From contig JBJYXV010000045.1 of assembly GCA_046260155.1 (NCBI GenBank), positions 68,554 through 132,553 on the forward strand: 64,000 nucleotides of DNA, in the 5' to 3' direction. The stretch's first letter is position 1. Each line of letters begins with the position of its first letter. The notes beneath the pieces are model-generated. The model was not told the DNA's origin and did not search any database. It was given only the letters and a program-made list of their open reading frames with translations. This DNA comes from PFL25 sp046260155. Its GTDB lineage: Bacteria; Chloroflexota; Anaerolineae; Anaerolineales; UBA4823. A program made the position numbers and the translations under genes. Below, in pieces: positions 55,545 to 64,000 of this stretch.

Positions 55545-56004
55545 AACCGTACCCCTCCTCAGACAGGATTGCTACCATCAATGTACCCGGAAAATCATCC
55601 CGGTTGTTCTGGTGGCTTTGAATGCGATATTGATCGAATCTCTAATTATGGATAGGATGATTTTATGTTGCTCCAGCTGTCAAACCCGGATGTTTCGGAA
55701 TAATTAACCTGGTGACTGATCCATTTCCTCAACACCAGCAATCTAATTGTTTATTGGAGAATGATGTCGATTATAATCCATTGATCGCCCGAATTATCAA
55801 AGTATCATCTTTGAAAGAGTCTTTACCAGAAACAAAATTGCTGAATCTGGGATCATAAGTTTAAAAGTTCAACCCAATCATTTGAAACTGGCGGCAGACT
55901 GGCGCTCCCCGGCCAAACTGGAGGAAAATTATCTGTCAACCAGATAGTATCAATTTATATTGTAACTTATCTATAACCAAAGGGTTAGTATAATTACCAG
56001 CAGC
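55545..56004 (+). other. 460-bp divergent intergenic region
   Basis: Separates the FAD oxidoreductase from the cyclase gene. AT-rich over the last 80 bp. A TATAAT at 55989-55994 ends 10 nt before the cyclase ATG, with only weak -35 candidates (TTATCT at 55967-55972). No open frame of interest, repeat or RNA structure was found. Confidence 0.35.
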
Positions 56005-59000
56005 ATGACCCAATCTGAAAACAATCCACTTGAACAGCTGCGCCCCTTTCTGCCTCCCCACCTGGCACGACATCTGGATTCAGGGGTCGATTTAGTCGAG
56101 GCGATGACCATCAGCAAGCACATCCATGCTGTCCGTCTCGAGGTGTCCACCTACCTGCCCCGCTATTTGGTGCAATCAATCCAACAGCATCCCCAGCCCG
56201 GTAATGTCAATGGAGACTTCCATTACGGTGCAGTCCTGTTTGCGGATGTATCCGGCTTTACCGCCATGTCCGAGAAGCTCTCCGTGCTGGGCAAGGAAGG
56301 TGCTGAAGAAGTTACCGGCATTGTCAACAACTACTTCAGCACGATGCTGGAGATCAACGACCAGCACGGCGGCGATCTATTGAAATTTGGTGGCGATGCT
56401 CTTCTGATCTTCTTTGAGGGAAAACTGGGACCCCGCCGGTCGCTGGGCATGGCGCAGGCTATGATGGGTGCCATGGATAAATTCACCCAGGTGAAAACCT
56501 CACAGGGCACATTCCCATTACGCATGAAGATCGGCATCGCATGTGGATCTGTATTTCTGGCCAGCCTGGGGACACCGCAGAGCATGGACCATGCTGTCAT
56601 GGGCAGCACACTCTACAACATGGCTCAATCAGAGGAAAATGCCACTGCCGGTGAGATCGTCGTCCATGAGCTTGTAAAAGATGCCACCACTGACATTGCC
56701 AGCTATACCCCGGTTATCGAAGGTTTTTGGAAATTAAAGGAACTTCATCATACCCCAGAGCTTCACCAACAATCCCGCCCTGAGTGGAACTCAGGGGTTG
56801 CAGAGCGTGGATTGGATAGCGGGCTCTTGATCCAGAATTTGCTCCTCGAAGCTGAAATTATCGGCGGATTGAGACCCTTCATACCGCAGGAACTCTTCAA
56901 CCGCATCGCAAATGATCCCAACCGCATTGCGATCTACGGTTCGCACCGCCCGGTAACCATCACATTCACAAATTTCCTGGGCATCGATCCGATCATCGAG
57001 ACCTTGGGACCCGATCATGCAGCATCGATTACCGCCATCCTGAATAACCATTTTGTGACGATGAGCGAGGTGATCACTCGCTTTGGAGGTACGGTCAACC
57101 GTCTGGATGCCTACTCCAAGGGTCACCGCATCCTGGGATTGTTCGGAGCCCTGCAGGCACACGAAGATGATCCCCAACGCGCTGTGCGGGCTGGAGTCGA
57201 AATGAACCAGGCCTTGGGCGAAGTGAATCAGCAGGCCAGGGGGATATTACACGCCATCCCCGAGTACAAAGACCGCTTTGCAGCCTCTCCTCTCACCCAG
57301 CGCATCGGTGTCAACAGTGGTTTTGTCTTCGGCTGCAATACGGGTTCAAAAACCCGACGGGAATACACCGTCATGGGCGATCAGGTCAACCTGACCGCCC
57401 GCCTGATGGGCATCTCCCAGGAAGGCGAGGTGTTGATCGGTGAGAGCACCGCCCGCCAGGTAGAAGACACCTTCGATCTGCTGGAAAAAGAAGCCGTTAA
57501 AGTCAAGGGAAAAACTGCACCGGTGAAAAATTTCGCCGTGAGTGGGATGAAGGAGCAAACCCACTGGAAAACCCGCCTGGCTTCCAGCCCGATTATCGGC
57601 CGTGAGCAGGAGATCGAGCTGGGCAAGGCATCTATCCAGCAGGCGATCAAAGGTCATCCCAGCGTGCTGGTGATCAGCGGGGTTTCTGGACTCGGTAAAA
57701 CCCGGCTGGCAGAAGAATTAGCCTGGTACGGCGATTCACAGGGCATGGATTTATTGATCGGTACCTGCCTGTCTTACGGCAAAACCATGACCTACCATCC
57801 CTGGGCAGAAGTGCTGCGCGAATTGTTCGGAATTTCGATGTCGGATTCCGGCCAGGATACCGCTGCCCGCGTGGCAGCTTTAGAACAAAGTTTGCAGGCT
57901 ATCGGCGAAGGGGAATGGTCCCCGGTGCTCGGTACGGTGCTGGGGTTGGAGATACCCGACAATGAACTGACCCGCAACCTTGATCCCAAGCTGCGCCGCC
58001 AGCGGGTGCTCGACCTGACCGTCAAACTGTTGAAATCCAGGGCACACGCCAGGCCGCTCATGCTGATCATTGAAGATGCTCACTGGGCTGATCCAGCTTC
58101 CATGGACTTGATCGATTACGTTGCCCGCAACATCTCTGGCCAGCCGATCCTTTTTATGCTGCCCCATCGCCCAGATATCGGCCTTCCCGATTGGACCGCT
58201 TACCCGCTTGCGGTGGACATGCAGCTGGGGGACTTACCGGAAGAAGCCTGCAAACAGCTGATCCATGACATGCTGGGTGGTCTTGTCCTGCCCCAGGATA
58301 TGTACGATATCATCCTCTCCCGCGGCTGTGGGAACCCTTTCTTCATTGGTGAAGTAGTGCGCGCCCTGATCGACGCTGGCGCACTGCAGCGCGGTGCGGA
58401 TGGGAATTTCCAGGTCATACAGGATATGTCTCAGGTCGAACTGCCGGATACGATCCATGGCGTGATCATCAGCCGTATCGACCGGCTGCTGGCCTCAGAT
58501 CGCAATATTCTCCAGGTAGCTTCTGTGATTGGGCGAGTTTTTGCTTACCGCACTCTGGATGGTGTTTACCCTTATGAGGATCTTGACACTGCACTGCGCG
58601 AACGCTTGAATTACCTGAACGAACTGGGATTAACCGAAATCCAGGTCATCGAGACCGAGCTCTACCGCTTCATGCACCTGACCACGCGCGAGGTAGTCTA
58701 TGAAGGGCTGCCCTTCGAGCAGCGCCGATCTCTGCACCGTGAGATCGGCAGCTATATTGAAGATCTCCACAAGGGTAATCTGAGCGAACAAACCAGCCTG
58801 CTGGCTTACCATTTCTTTGAAGGGCACGCCTGGGGTAAAGCGCTCCAGTACAACCTGGTCGCCGCCCGGCATGCCCAGCGTGAATTTGCCAACGATACCG
58901 CCATATTGTCTGCCGAACGCGCATTGGAAGCGGCCGGTAACCTGGGAACAGAGACGGACACCAGCCTGGACCGGCTGTCGGCACACGAGACGATGGGCGA

Positions 59001-60228
59001 GGTGATGAGTTTAACCGGCCAGTACGCAGGCGCGTTCACCCAATTTAAACTCGCCACCACCATCGTTGAAGGGTTCTCAGATTCTTTGGATAAGCAGCGC
59101 CACCTGGCAGAGTTGAGCCGGAAAACAGCCGAGGTCTACGAGCGGCAGAGCGAATATGAGACCGCCCTGGAATGGCTGGATAAAGGCCTAGCTTACCTGG
59201 ATGAGGACCAGGTGTTGATCGAAATCGCTGATATTTACCTGCTGGGGGCCGGCGTGTTCCACCGCCAGGCTAAGAATGAACAGGCCAGCCAGTGGTGCCA
59301 GAAAGTACGGGATATCGCCAGCCAGATCGATACCCATCAGGGTAAACGCTCCCTGGCCCAGGCCTACTACCTGGAGGGAGCCGTGCTGCACCGCATCGGG
59401 GATCTGAACCGCTCGGTCGAACTGTGCAAGCAGAGCCTCAAGATATACCAGGAGATCGGCGACGTGGTCGGGGAGGCACGCGCCTTCAACAACCTGTCCA
59501 ACGCCTACGCCGACCTGGGGCAGTGGCAGGAGGCTATGGATGCCCTCGAGAAGAGCCTGGAGATCAACCAGCGCATCGGAAACGTCTTCGAACAGGGCAA
59601 CGTGGCTAACAACCTGGCCTACATCCACCTGGAACGCGGCGAGTGGGACCAGGCCGAGTACCTGTTCGTCGAGAGCAACCAGATCTGGAAGCGAATTGGA
59701 GCTGCCTTCCCGGATGCGGTCACGCTCAGCAACCTGGCCCAGGTTTACATCTACCAGGGTAACTGGCAGCAGGCGGAAAAGACCCTTGCTGAGAGCCAGG
59801 CCCTGTTTGAGGCGATTGGTTCGGACGACTTCCTGGCTGAATTGGAACGCCGTTGGGGGGAATATTACCTGGGTATCGGTAATATAGAGCAGGCACTGAA
59901 CCATTCAAAGCATGCAGTGGAGGTCGCCGAGCAGCAGGAAGCACGCCTGGATTGGGGTTTATCTTTACGCGTGATGGGAGAGATCTACCTCGAGCAAAAA
60001 AAGTACCGGCAAGCTCAGAAAACCTTGAGGGAGGCACACTCCATACTGGAAGAATTGGGCAGCGATTACGAAGCGGCCAAGACCGTGCTGGTGCTGGCCC
60101 ACCTGGCGCAAGAAAAAGGGGAACCATTCGACCGGGCGGAGCTGGAAAGAGCTTACCTGACCTTCCAATCACTGCGTGCTAAAGCTGAGATACCCCAGGC
60201 AGAAACCCTGCTGAGCCAAATTCATTGA
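56005..60228 (+). CDS. Tandem class III nucleotide cyclase / AAA ATPase / TPR protein
   Basis: First cyclase domain (about residues 72-235): metal-binding D81 in VLFADVSGFTAMSE and D131 in LLKFGGDALLIFF, so probably active. Second cyclase-like domain (about 300-515) is degenerate: the metal positions read TFTNFLGID and RLDAYSKGHRILGLF, while the MGDQVNLTARLM part is kept. An AAA_16 ATPase follows (about 530-900: Walker A SGVSGLGKTRLAEE, Walker B LMLIIEDAHWADPAS), then TPR repeats (about 930-1400). Length 1407 aa; soluble. This matches the large adenylate-cyclase/ATPase/TPR regulators common in Chloroflexota and Actinobacteria. Makes cAMP or cGMP in response to an unknown signal; possible receivers lie at 53795 and 33887. 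The mRNA may be nearly leaderless. Confidence 0.92.
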   Translation: MTQSENNPLEQLRPFLPPHLARHLDSGVDLVEAMTISKHIHAVRLEVSTYLPRYLVQSIQQHPQPGNVNGDFHYGAVLFADVSGFTAMSEKLSVLGKEGAEEVTGIVNNYFSTMLEINDQHGGDLLKFGGDALLIFFEGKLGPRRSLGMAQAMMGAMDKFTQVKTSQGTFPLRMKIGIACGSVFLASLGTPQSMDHAVMGSTLYNMAQSEENATAGEIVVHELVKDATTDIASYTPVIEGFWKLKELHHTPELHQQSRPEWNSGVAERGLDSGLLIQNLLLEAEIIGGLRPFIPQELFNRIANDPNRIAIYGSHRPVTITFTNFLGIDPIIETLGPDHAASITAILNNHFVTMSEVITRFGGTVNRLDAYSKGHRILGLFGALQAHEDDPQRAVRAGVEMNQALGEVNQQARGILHAIPEYKDRFAASPLTQRIGVNSGFVFGCNTGSKTRREYTVMGDQVNLTARLMGISQEGEVLIGESTARQVEDTFDLLEKEAVKVKGKTAPVKNFAVSGMKEQTHWKTRLASSPIIGREQEIELGKASIQQAIKGHPSVLVISGVSGLGKTRLAEELAWYGDSQGMDLLIGTCLSYGKTMTYHPWAEVLRELFGISMSDSGQDTAARVAALEQSLQAIGEGEWSPVLGTVLGLEIPDNELTRNLDPKLRRQRVLDLTVKLLKSRAHARPLMLIIEDAHWADPASMDLIDYVARNISGQPILFMLPHRPDIGLPDWTAYPLAVDMQLGDLPEEACKQLIHDMLGGLVLPQDMYDIILSRGCGNPFFIGEVVRALIDAGALQRGADGNFQVIQDMSQVELPDTIHGVIISRIDRLLASDRNILQVASVIGRVFAYRTLDGVYPYEDLDTALRERLNYLNELGLTEIQVIETELYRFMHLTTREVVYEGLPFEQRRSLHREIGSYIEDLHKGNLSEQTSLLAYHFFEGHAWGKALQYNLVAARHAQREFANDTAILSAERALEAAGNLGTETDTSLDRLSAHETMGEVMSLTGQYAGAFTQFKLATTIVEGFSDSLDKQRHLAELSRKTAEVYERQSEYETALEWLDKGLAYLDEDQVLIEIADIYLLGAGVFHRQAKNEQASQWCQKVRDIASQIDTHQGKRSLAQAYYLEGAVLHRIGDLNRSVELCKQSLKIYQEIGDVVGEARAFNNLSNAYADLGQWQEAMDALEKSLEINQRIGNVFEQGNVANNLAYIHLERGEWDQAEYLFVESNQIWKRIGAAFPDAVTLSNLAQVYIYQGNWQQAEKTLAESQALFEAIGSDDFLAELERRWGEYYLGIGNIEQALNHSKHAVEVAEQQEARLDWGLSLRVMGEIYLEQKKYRQAQKTLREAHSILEELGSDYEAAKTVLVLAHLAQEKGEPFDRAELERAYLTFQSLRAKAEIPQAETLLSQIH

Positions 60229-60236
60229 TAACGAAA

Positions 60237-60269
60237 ACAGGGCTGGTTGAAAATAACCAGCCCTGTTTT
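60237..60269. terminator. Bidirectional terminator between convergent genes
   Basis: A 12-bp perfect stem ACAGGGCTGGTT with its complement (60237-60248 / 60255-60266) and a 6-nt loop, flanked by AAAA on the left and TTTT on the right, so both strands gain a T run. It sits 8 bp after the cyclase stop and 22 bp after the peptidase stop. Confidence 0.85.
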
Positions 60270-60290
60270 GATTCAGTTGATTTTATCTGT

Positions 60291-63200
60291 TTATTTCTTA
60301 CGCAGGATCAAACCATCCAAATCCTGGTCTACCAAGACGCCATTGACATCCGTGTGGAAGTCATATCTCACTGGTTGTTTAGGAGCAGTCTGCCCAACTA
60401 CGTTGCTGGTGTCATACTTCGCTGACAGGATGAACTCCTGGCCAGGAACAGCACCGCTGATATCTAACTGGACTTGCCCACTGTCAAAAGTAAGTGTAAA
60501 CGTCGCTGCCGGTGTCGAGCAGTCACCGTTGAACAAACGCACTTGTTGTGCATTTTGAAGCAAGAAGTTAACGAACGCAGAATCATTCTTCTGGCGTAAG
60601 TCTACTGTGAAATCTGCCGGCGGAGCGATGAATTTGGTGTAGTAGAAGAATACACCTGGCGCAACATTGTTAATCGTCTGTCCCTTGGTACCGAACAGTA
60701 CCTCGTTGAGAACGATCGCGGTACCATCACGGTACATCTCGCAGGTCGTACCGGTTTCAAGTGTGCGGCCCGGGAAGAGATCGTTGACCCAGGCATCTTG
60801 GAAGGTTCCATCCAGGGCGGAAGTCGAGAGTGTGACCTGTTCAAGCCGCTCGAAATCACCGAAGTATCCCTGCGGGGCGATGGTCTCCTGAACGGTCCAG
60901 GTCCCCAACATCAGATTAGTTAAGCTGAAGGCACCTTCCGCTGGATCTGCATCCGCTCCCGAGTTATCCGCAACCGTCACGCAGGCAGGAGTCGCGAGTA
61001 GTGTACTCCCATCACTTTCCGTGATCCGGCAGGCATCAAAGGTTGCCCCACCCAGCGCAGCTCCTGTCTGGTCAACCTTCAACCAGGCCAGGCTGCCCGC
61101 CACGTAGGTCTTGGTACCTTCAGCAAAAGCGCTGACCGGGATATCCACACCGCCGGTGACGATAGCTGTGTCAACGGTTACGGATAGAGTAAATGAACCG
61201 GGCGAGTCATTGTTGATCACAACGCTGCAGATACCATTCGCGTCCGTCCCCGGGTCCGCACAGCCATTCACAACCGATTGTGGATCAGCGGGTGTGAATG
61301 CAAAAGTGAAGAATGTCTCATCTGCAACCAGACCAGCTGCCGGCATCCACCCGGAGCCATCATTGGTTTCAACCGTTACTGTGAACACGTGCTGATCTCC
61401 CACGCCGTTCACCGCGCTGGCAGGAACAACACTGACGCGTGCTGCAACATAAGTAATTGTCGCTTCAGCAGTACGCTCAATGAGGACCCCCGATGTCGTG
61501 GTATGTTGTACAGTTGCCCCAACAGGGTAAATTCCTGGCTCGGTGGCAGAAACAACCAGCGTACAGGTGCCATCTGCACCCGTTCCCGTCAAACAGGTAC
61601 TGCTCGGGTCAACTTGAAGGCCAGCTGGCAGGTTGAACGTTGGAATTATCCCAACGACCGGGGTGTCGCCCCCGTCACCGTTGTTTTCTGTAATCGTGAC
61701 GATGAAAGTATGGCTCTCGCCCACTTCCTTGGTCGCAGAAGTTGCGATACTCACCTCACCATCAACGAATTTGGCTTCTACGCTGTTGCTCGTTAGCGGG
61801 ATGTCCAGCCCTTCTACCGCGATCGAAGCACTACCACTCACAGCCACAGTCCCAGCACTATCCGAAGTGAAAGTCAGCGTGCACTGGCCGTTGGCATCCG
61901 TCCCTACTTCGCAGGTATTGGCAGAAGTTGTATATGCAGAGCCGTTACCATCCGTCAGAGTAAGATTGACTACCTCACCAACTGCAGGAACTGACTCACC
62001 TCCATCACCGATATCCTTAAGCAAGGTGGCAGTCACCGTGAAGTCTTGGCCGACCTCGATGGAACCGCTGGTTCCCAAAGTCAGGGAACCATCCACGTAG
62101 ATCTTGGTGGCATCCAGGCTGTTGCCAATCTCGCCATCGGTGGAGCGAGACACAAATAAACCGGGTAAAACCTCGACACTTGCAGAAGCACTGATGCTGA
62201 TCGGTCCAGGCTGGGTAGAATTGATCGTTACAGTACATCTTCCAGAGACATCTGTTCCTGTTTTACAGGTGCCTGTCCAATCCTGATCAGGAATCACCAC
62301 TCCATCCGCATCGACCAGGGTAACTACGGGTATGACATTCTCCGCTGGTACGAGACCGTTTCCAGAATCCCTCCAAACTGCAACCCAGAAGGTATGCGCA
62401 TCCCCTACCCTGTTGATGAACTGTGGTGGGGGACTTCCCACCAGGTAATCATTCTTATCCAGCTTGGCCGTGCAGTTGCCGGAGGTGTCGCAGGCTTGCA
62501 CGAAGTACTGGGTGTCTTCAGACAGGCCAGCCACCGTCTTGCGCCAGATGCCGTCCACCAGGTCCAGGTCAACGCTTGTCCAGCTGGTTGGGCTGTCCTG
62601 GTAAGTCACCAGTACCCGGGCAACGCCTTGCTCGTCGGTCGCTCCGACCAGGAATTCCAGGTCCAATCCGCCGTTAACAGGCCGCGCACCAGCGTACAGG
62701 ATTGAGGGCGGTGCGTAGTCTACATTGTCCACGGGAGCAAAGACCGCTTCCAGGACCATGCTGCCAAACAACCGCTGCACGCTGCCCAGGTTGTTGAACT
62801 GGCCGCTGACGATGGTGATCGAATCTTGATCGCCAAAGCGGTTGGCAGCCCAAAGCTTGGCGGGGAACCAGCCGGAAGCATCAAAGACTGGTTCTGCTTC
62901 TTCAATGTCCCAGATCGGTCTGGCGATCACCGGGTTGAAATTGCTCTGGTCGCTAAACACACCGCCCTTCCACACCAACCCGCGTAGCTCAAATCCAGCA
63001 GGTGCAGTGAGCGGCAGGCTGCCTTTCGGCTCGATCGGCCGTCCAGGTCCGCCCAACACCTCGCCGCCCAGCGAGTAGAAATTGCCGGTTGAATTCCCCT
63101 GGAAGAAGGATTCCTCCTGGACATTGTTGAGGTTGAAGCTGATCTCCTGAATGATCAGATCAGACCCTGTTTCAGCCACATTGACATTTGTAATGCCAGA

Positions 63201-64000
63201 ATTGGCAGGGATTGGCTGGGGAGACGGCAGAGTCACAGTGGTCATCGGCAAGCCGTACAGCGTGGCTTCGATCATCGCCTTCTCGTCATACACGCCGAAA
63301 CCAGCCGCGGCGGCTTCTCCCAGGTAGCGCTGCTTGGCTTCCATCAAGGATTGGCCGATCGACTTGCCCGCCTCAGTACCCAGCTGCTGGGTCAGGTTTA
63401 AGTAAAGCTGCTCGGAATGGGTGATGGCGTCATCCATACCGTAACCGTAGCCGGTATTGGCGATCCAGGCAGCTGCGCCTTTCTCTGCAAATGCCTGCGG
63501 GAAGTCCGGGTTGGATGCAGGCAGAGAAACAAAACTATCGAACACATTTAACCCAGCATGGCAGCCCATAGAATAGGCAAGCTGGTTAGAGACATCGCCG
63601 TTTAAAATATCCTCGTTGTAGAAAAGTGATACTGGGTCTCCAGCGGTTGCAGGTAATGCCGCCCAGTGGTCGAAGTGAGCGTTGACAGAAACCAGATCGG
63701 GTGGAATTGAACTTCCAGGCCAGCTGCTGACCAGCTGCGCGGCACTCCAGCCATCACCGATCAGGGTATCCTGGCTGGTCACTCCTTGGCTGCCCAGCGT
63801 GCTGCTGATCGCATCACTGCTGTCGCTCAAGAAATCGTATCCGGTTACCAGGGTATTGCCCACGTCGACGTGACCACCTGCCAGGAAATTATCGACGGCA
63901 GCCTTGATCTGGGCGGGAGTTTCCACTAGCCGTCCGCCAGCCCGATCGGGCACGAACAGCTGGTGCGCCCGGAAGCCTAGCGGATCGTCATCGGTGTAGA
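60291..64000 (-). CDS. Secreted C25-like cysteine peptidase with four Ig-like repeats and SpaA-like domain (5' partial)
   Basis: The frame runs open to the window edge (YTDDDPLGFRAHQLF precedes the GTG at 63953), so the N-terminus is missing. The visible front part has a gingipain/caspase-like catalytic region: VSVNAHFDHWAALP supplies a His and AYSMGCHAGLNVFDS a Cys, the expected dyad, then AWIANTGYGYGMDD. From the GTG, four Ig-like repeats start near residues 511, 631, 743 and 850, each opening like VGDAHTFWVAVW or VGESHTFIVTI and each holding a Cys pair. A SpaA/prealbumin-like domain (about 950-1060, GSLAWLKVDQTG and WTVQETIAPQGYFGDFE) and a beta domain end the protein. A surface or secreted protease is likely; no sortase motif is seen at the C-terminus. 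Confidence 0.82.
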   Translation of the reverse strand, partial: YTDDDPLGFRAHQLFVPDRAGGRLVETPAQIKAAVDNFLAGGHVDVGNTLVTGYDFLSDSSDAISSTLGSQGVTSQDTLIGDGWSAAQLVSSWPGSSIPPDLVSVNAHFDHWAALPATAGDPVSLFYNEDILNGDVSNQLAYSMGCHAGLNVFDSFVSLPASNPDFPQAFAEKGAAAWIANTGYGYGMDDAITHSEQLYLNLTQQLGTEAGKSIGQSLMEAKQRYLGEAAAAGFGVYDEKAMIEATLYGLPMTTVTLPSPQPIPANSGITNVNVAETGSDLIIQEISFNLNNVQEESFFQGNSTGNFYSLGGEVLGGPGRPIEPKGSLPLTAPAGFELRGLVWKGGVFSDQSNFNPVIARPIWDIEEAEPVFDASGWFPAKLWAANRFGDQDSITIVSGQFNNLGSVQRLFGSMVLEAVFAPVDNVDYAPPSILYAGARPVNGGLDLEFLVGATDEQGVARVLVTYQDSPTSWTSVDLDLVDGIWRKTVAGLSEDTQYFVQACDTSGNCTAKLDKNDYLVGSPPPQFINRVGDAHTFWVAVWRDSGNGLVPAENVIPVVTLVDADGVVIPDQDWTGTCKTGTDVSGRCTVTINSTQPGPISISASASVEVLPGLFVSRSTDGEIGNSLDATKIYVDGSLTLGTSGSIEVGQDFTVTATLLKDIGDGGESVPAVGEVVNLTLTDGNGSAYTTSANTCEVGTDANGQCTLTFTSDSAGTVAVSGSASIAVEGLDIPLTSNSVEAKFVDGEVSIATSATKEVGESHTFIVTITENNGDGGDTPVVGIIPTFNLPAGLQVDPSSTCLTGTGADGTCTLVVSATEPGIYPVGATVQHTTTSGVLIERTAEATITYVAARVSVVPASAVNGVGDQHVFTVTVETNDGSGWMPAAGLVADETFFTFAFTPADPQSVVNGCADPGTDANGICSVVINNDSPGSFTLSVTVDTAIVTGGVDIPVSAFAEGTKTYVAGSLAWLKVDQTGAALGGATFDACRITESDGSTLLATPACVTVADNSGADADPAEGAFSLTNLMLGTWTVQETIAPQGYFGDFERLEQVTLSTSALDGTFQDAWVNDLFPGRTLETGTTCEMYRDGTAIVLNEVLFGTKGQTINNVAPGVFFYYTKFIAPPADFTVDLRQKNDSAFVNFLLQNAQQVRLFNGDCSTPAATFTLTFDSGQVQLDISGAVPGQEFILSAKYDTSNVVGQTAPKQPVRYDFHTDVNGVLVDQDLDGLILRKK

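Noticed and set aside
59188..59904. 238-codon frame antisense to the TPR region of the cyclase protein
   Set aside because: Long only because the GC-rich TPR coding strand lacks stops on the other side; no ribosome site or family signal.
61000..62500. Tandem DNA repeat in the peptidase gene
   Set aside because: The repetition is at the protein domain level (four divergent Ig-like units of about 110 residues); the DNA is not a simple tandem repeat.

Overview
The window reads as a chromosomal segment of a Chloroflexota bacterium, most likely class Anaerolineae. This is inferred from exported proteins with a short 'YLPF/YLPLIW' motif near the end of the folded part, non-cellulosomal cohesin and dockerin modules, very large AAA-ATPase/TPR regulators fused to kinase or cyclase domains, a T-box leader before a type-2 isoleucyl-tRNA synthetase, and a bifunctional formiminotransferase/cyclodeaminase. 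There is no rRNA, CRISPR array, insertion sequence or prophage. Coding density is high, and many neighbouring genes overlap by 4-8 bp.

Layout. 1-4450: two exported cohesin-type proteins, the first cut by the window edge. 4540-9625 (+): a coupled run of FTCD, a CapA-like lipoprotein, dCTP deaminase and an aminotransferase. 9622-19627 (-): a long co-directional run of housekeeping and unknown genes (ComEA-like, S1-domain protein, membrane GAF sensor without a kinase, GNAT, purine nucleoside phosphorylase, a tyrosine-recombinase-like protein lacking catalytic residues, threonine aldolase, RluD, LspA, DUF123). 19862-23429 (-): an ABC-2 exporter pair, then an anti-sigma factor and ECF sigma factor. 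23635-27222 (+): a Ser/Thr kinase-AAA-TPR giant. 27362-35795 (-): a decayed glycerophosphodiesterase, ileS with T-box, a PadR-ModA-ModB operon, and a SulP-STAS-cNMP transporter further upstream.

36562-44745: polyphosphate glucokinase, fumarase, hutI with an HD hydrolase and a response regulator, a VOC protein, SurE and an FGGY kinase. 44719-52310 (-): a MalT-type LuxR regulator, a small conserved protein, a PEP-synthase/rifampicin-phosphotransferase-like enzyme and an ABC exporter, all on one strand. 52426-52501 (-): tRNA-Arg with anticodon GCG, its own promoter and terminator. 52815-60228: DegV, a one-domain cNMP-binding protein with an FAD oxidoreductase, and a tandem cyclase-AAA-TPR giant. 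60291-64000 (-): a secreted C25-like peptidase with four Ig-like repeats and a SpaA-like domain, cut by the right edge.

How the parts may connect. FTCD and HutI are two late steps of histidine breakdown, although they lie 33 kb apart and hutH/hutU are not present. Cyclic-nucleotide signalling recurs: a cyclase at 56005, a free cNMP-binding domain at 53795, and a cNMP domain on the SulP transporter at 33887. The strongest items to follow up are the IleRS with a swapped GVHH signature behind an Ile T-box, the PadR-controlled modAB operon whose promoter lies inside a 29-bp palindrome, the MalT/Rph-like/ABC locus, the GDPD pseudogene and the catalytically dead recombinase.
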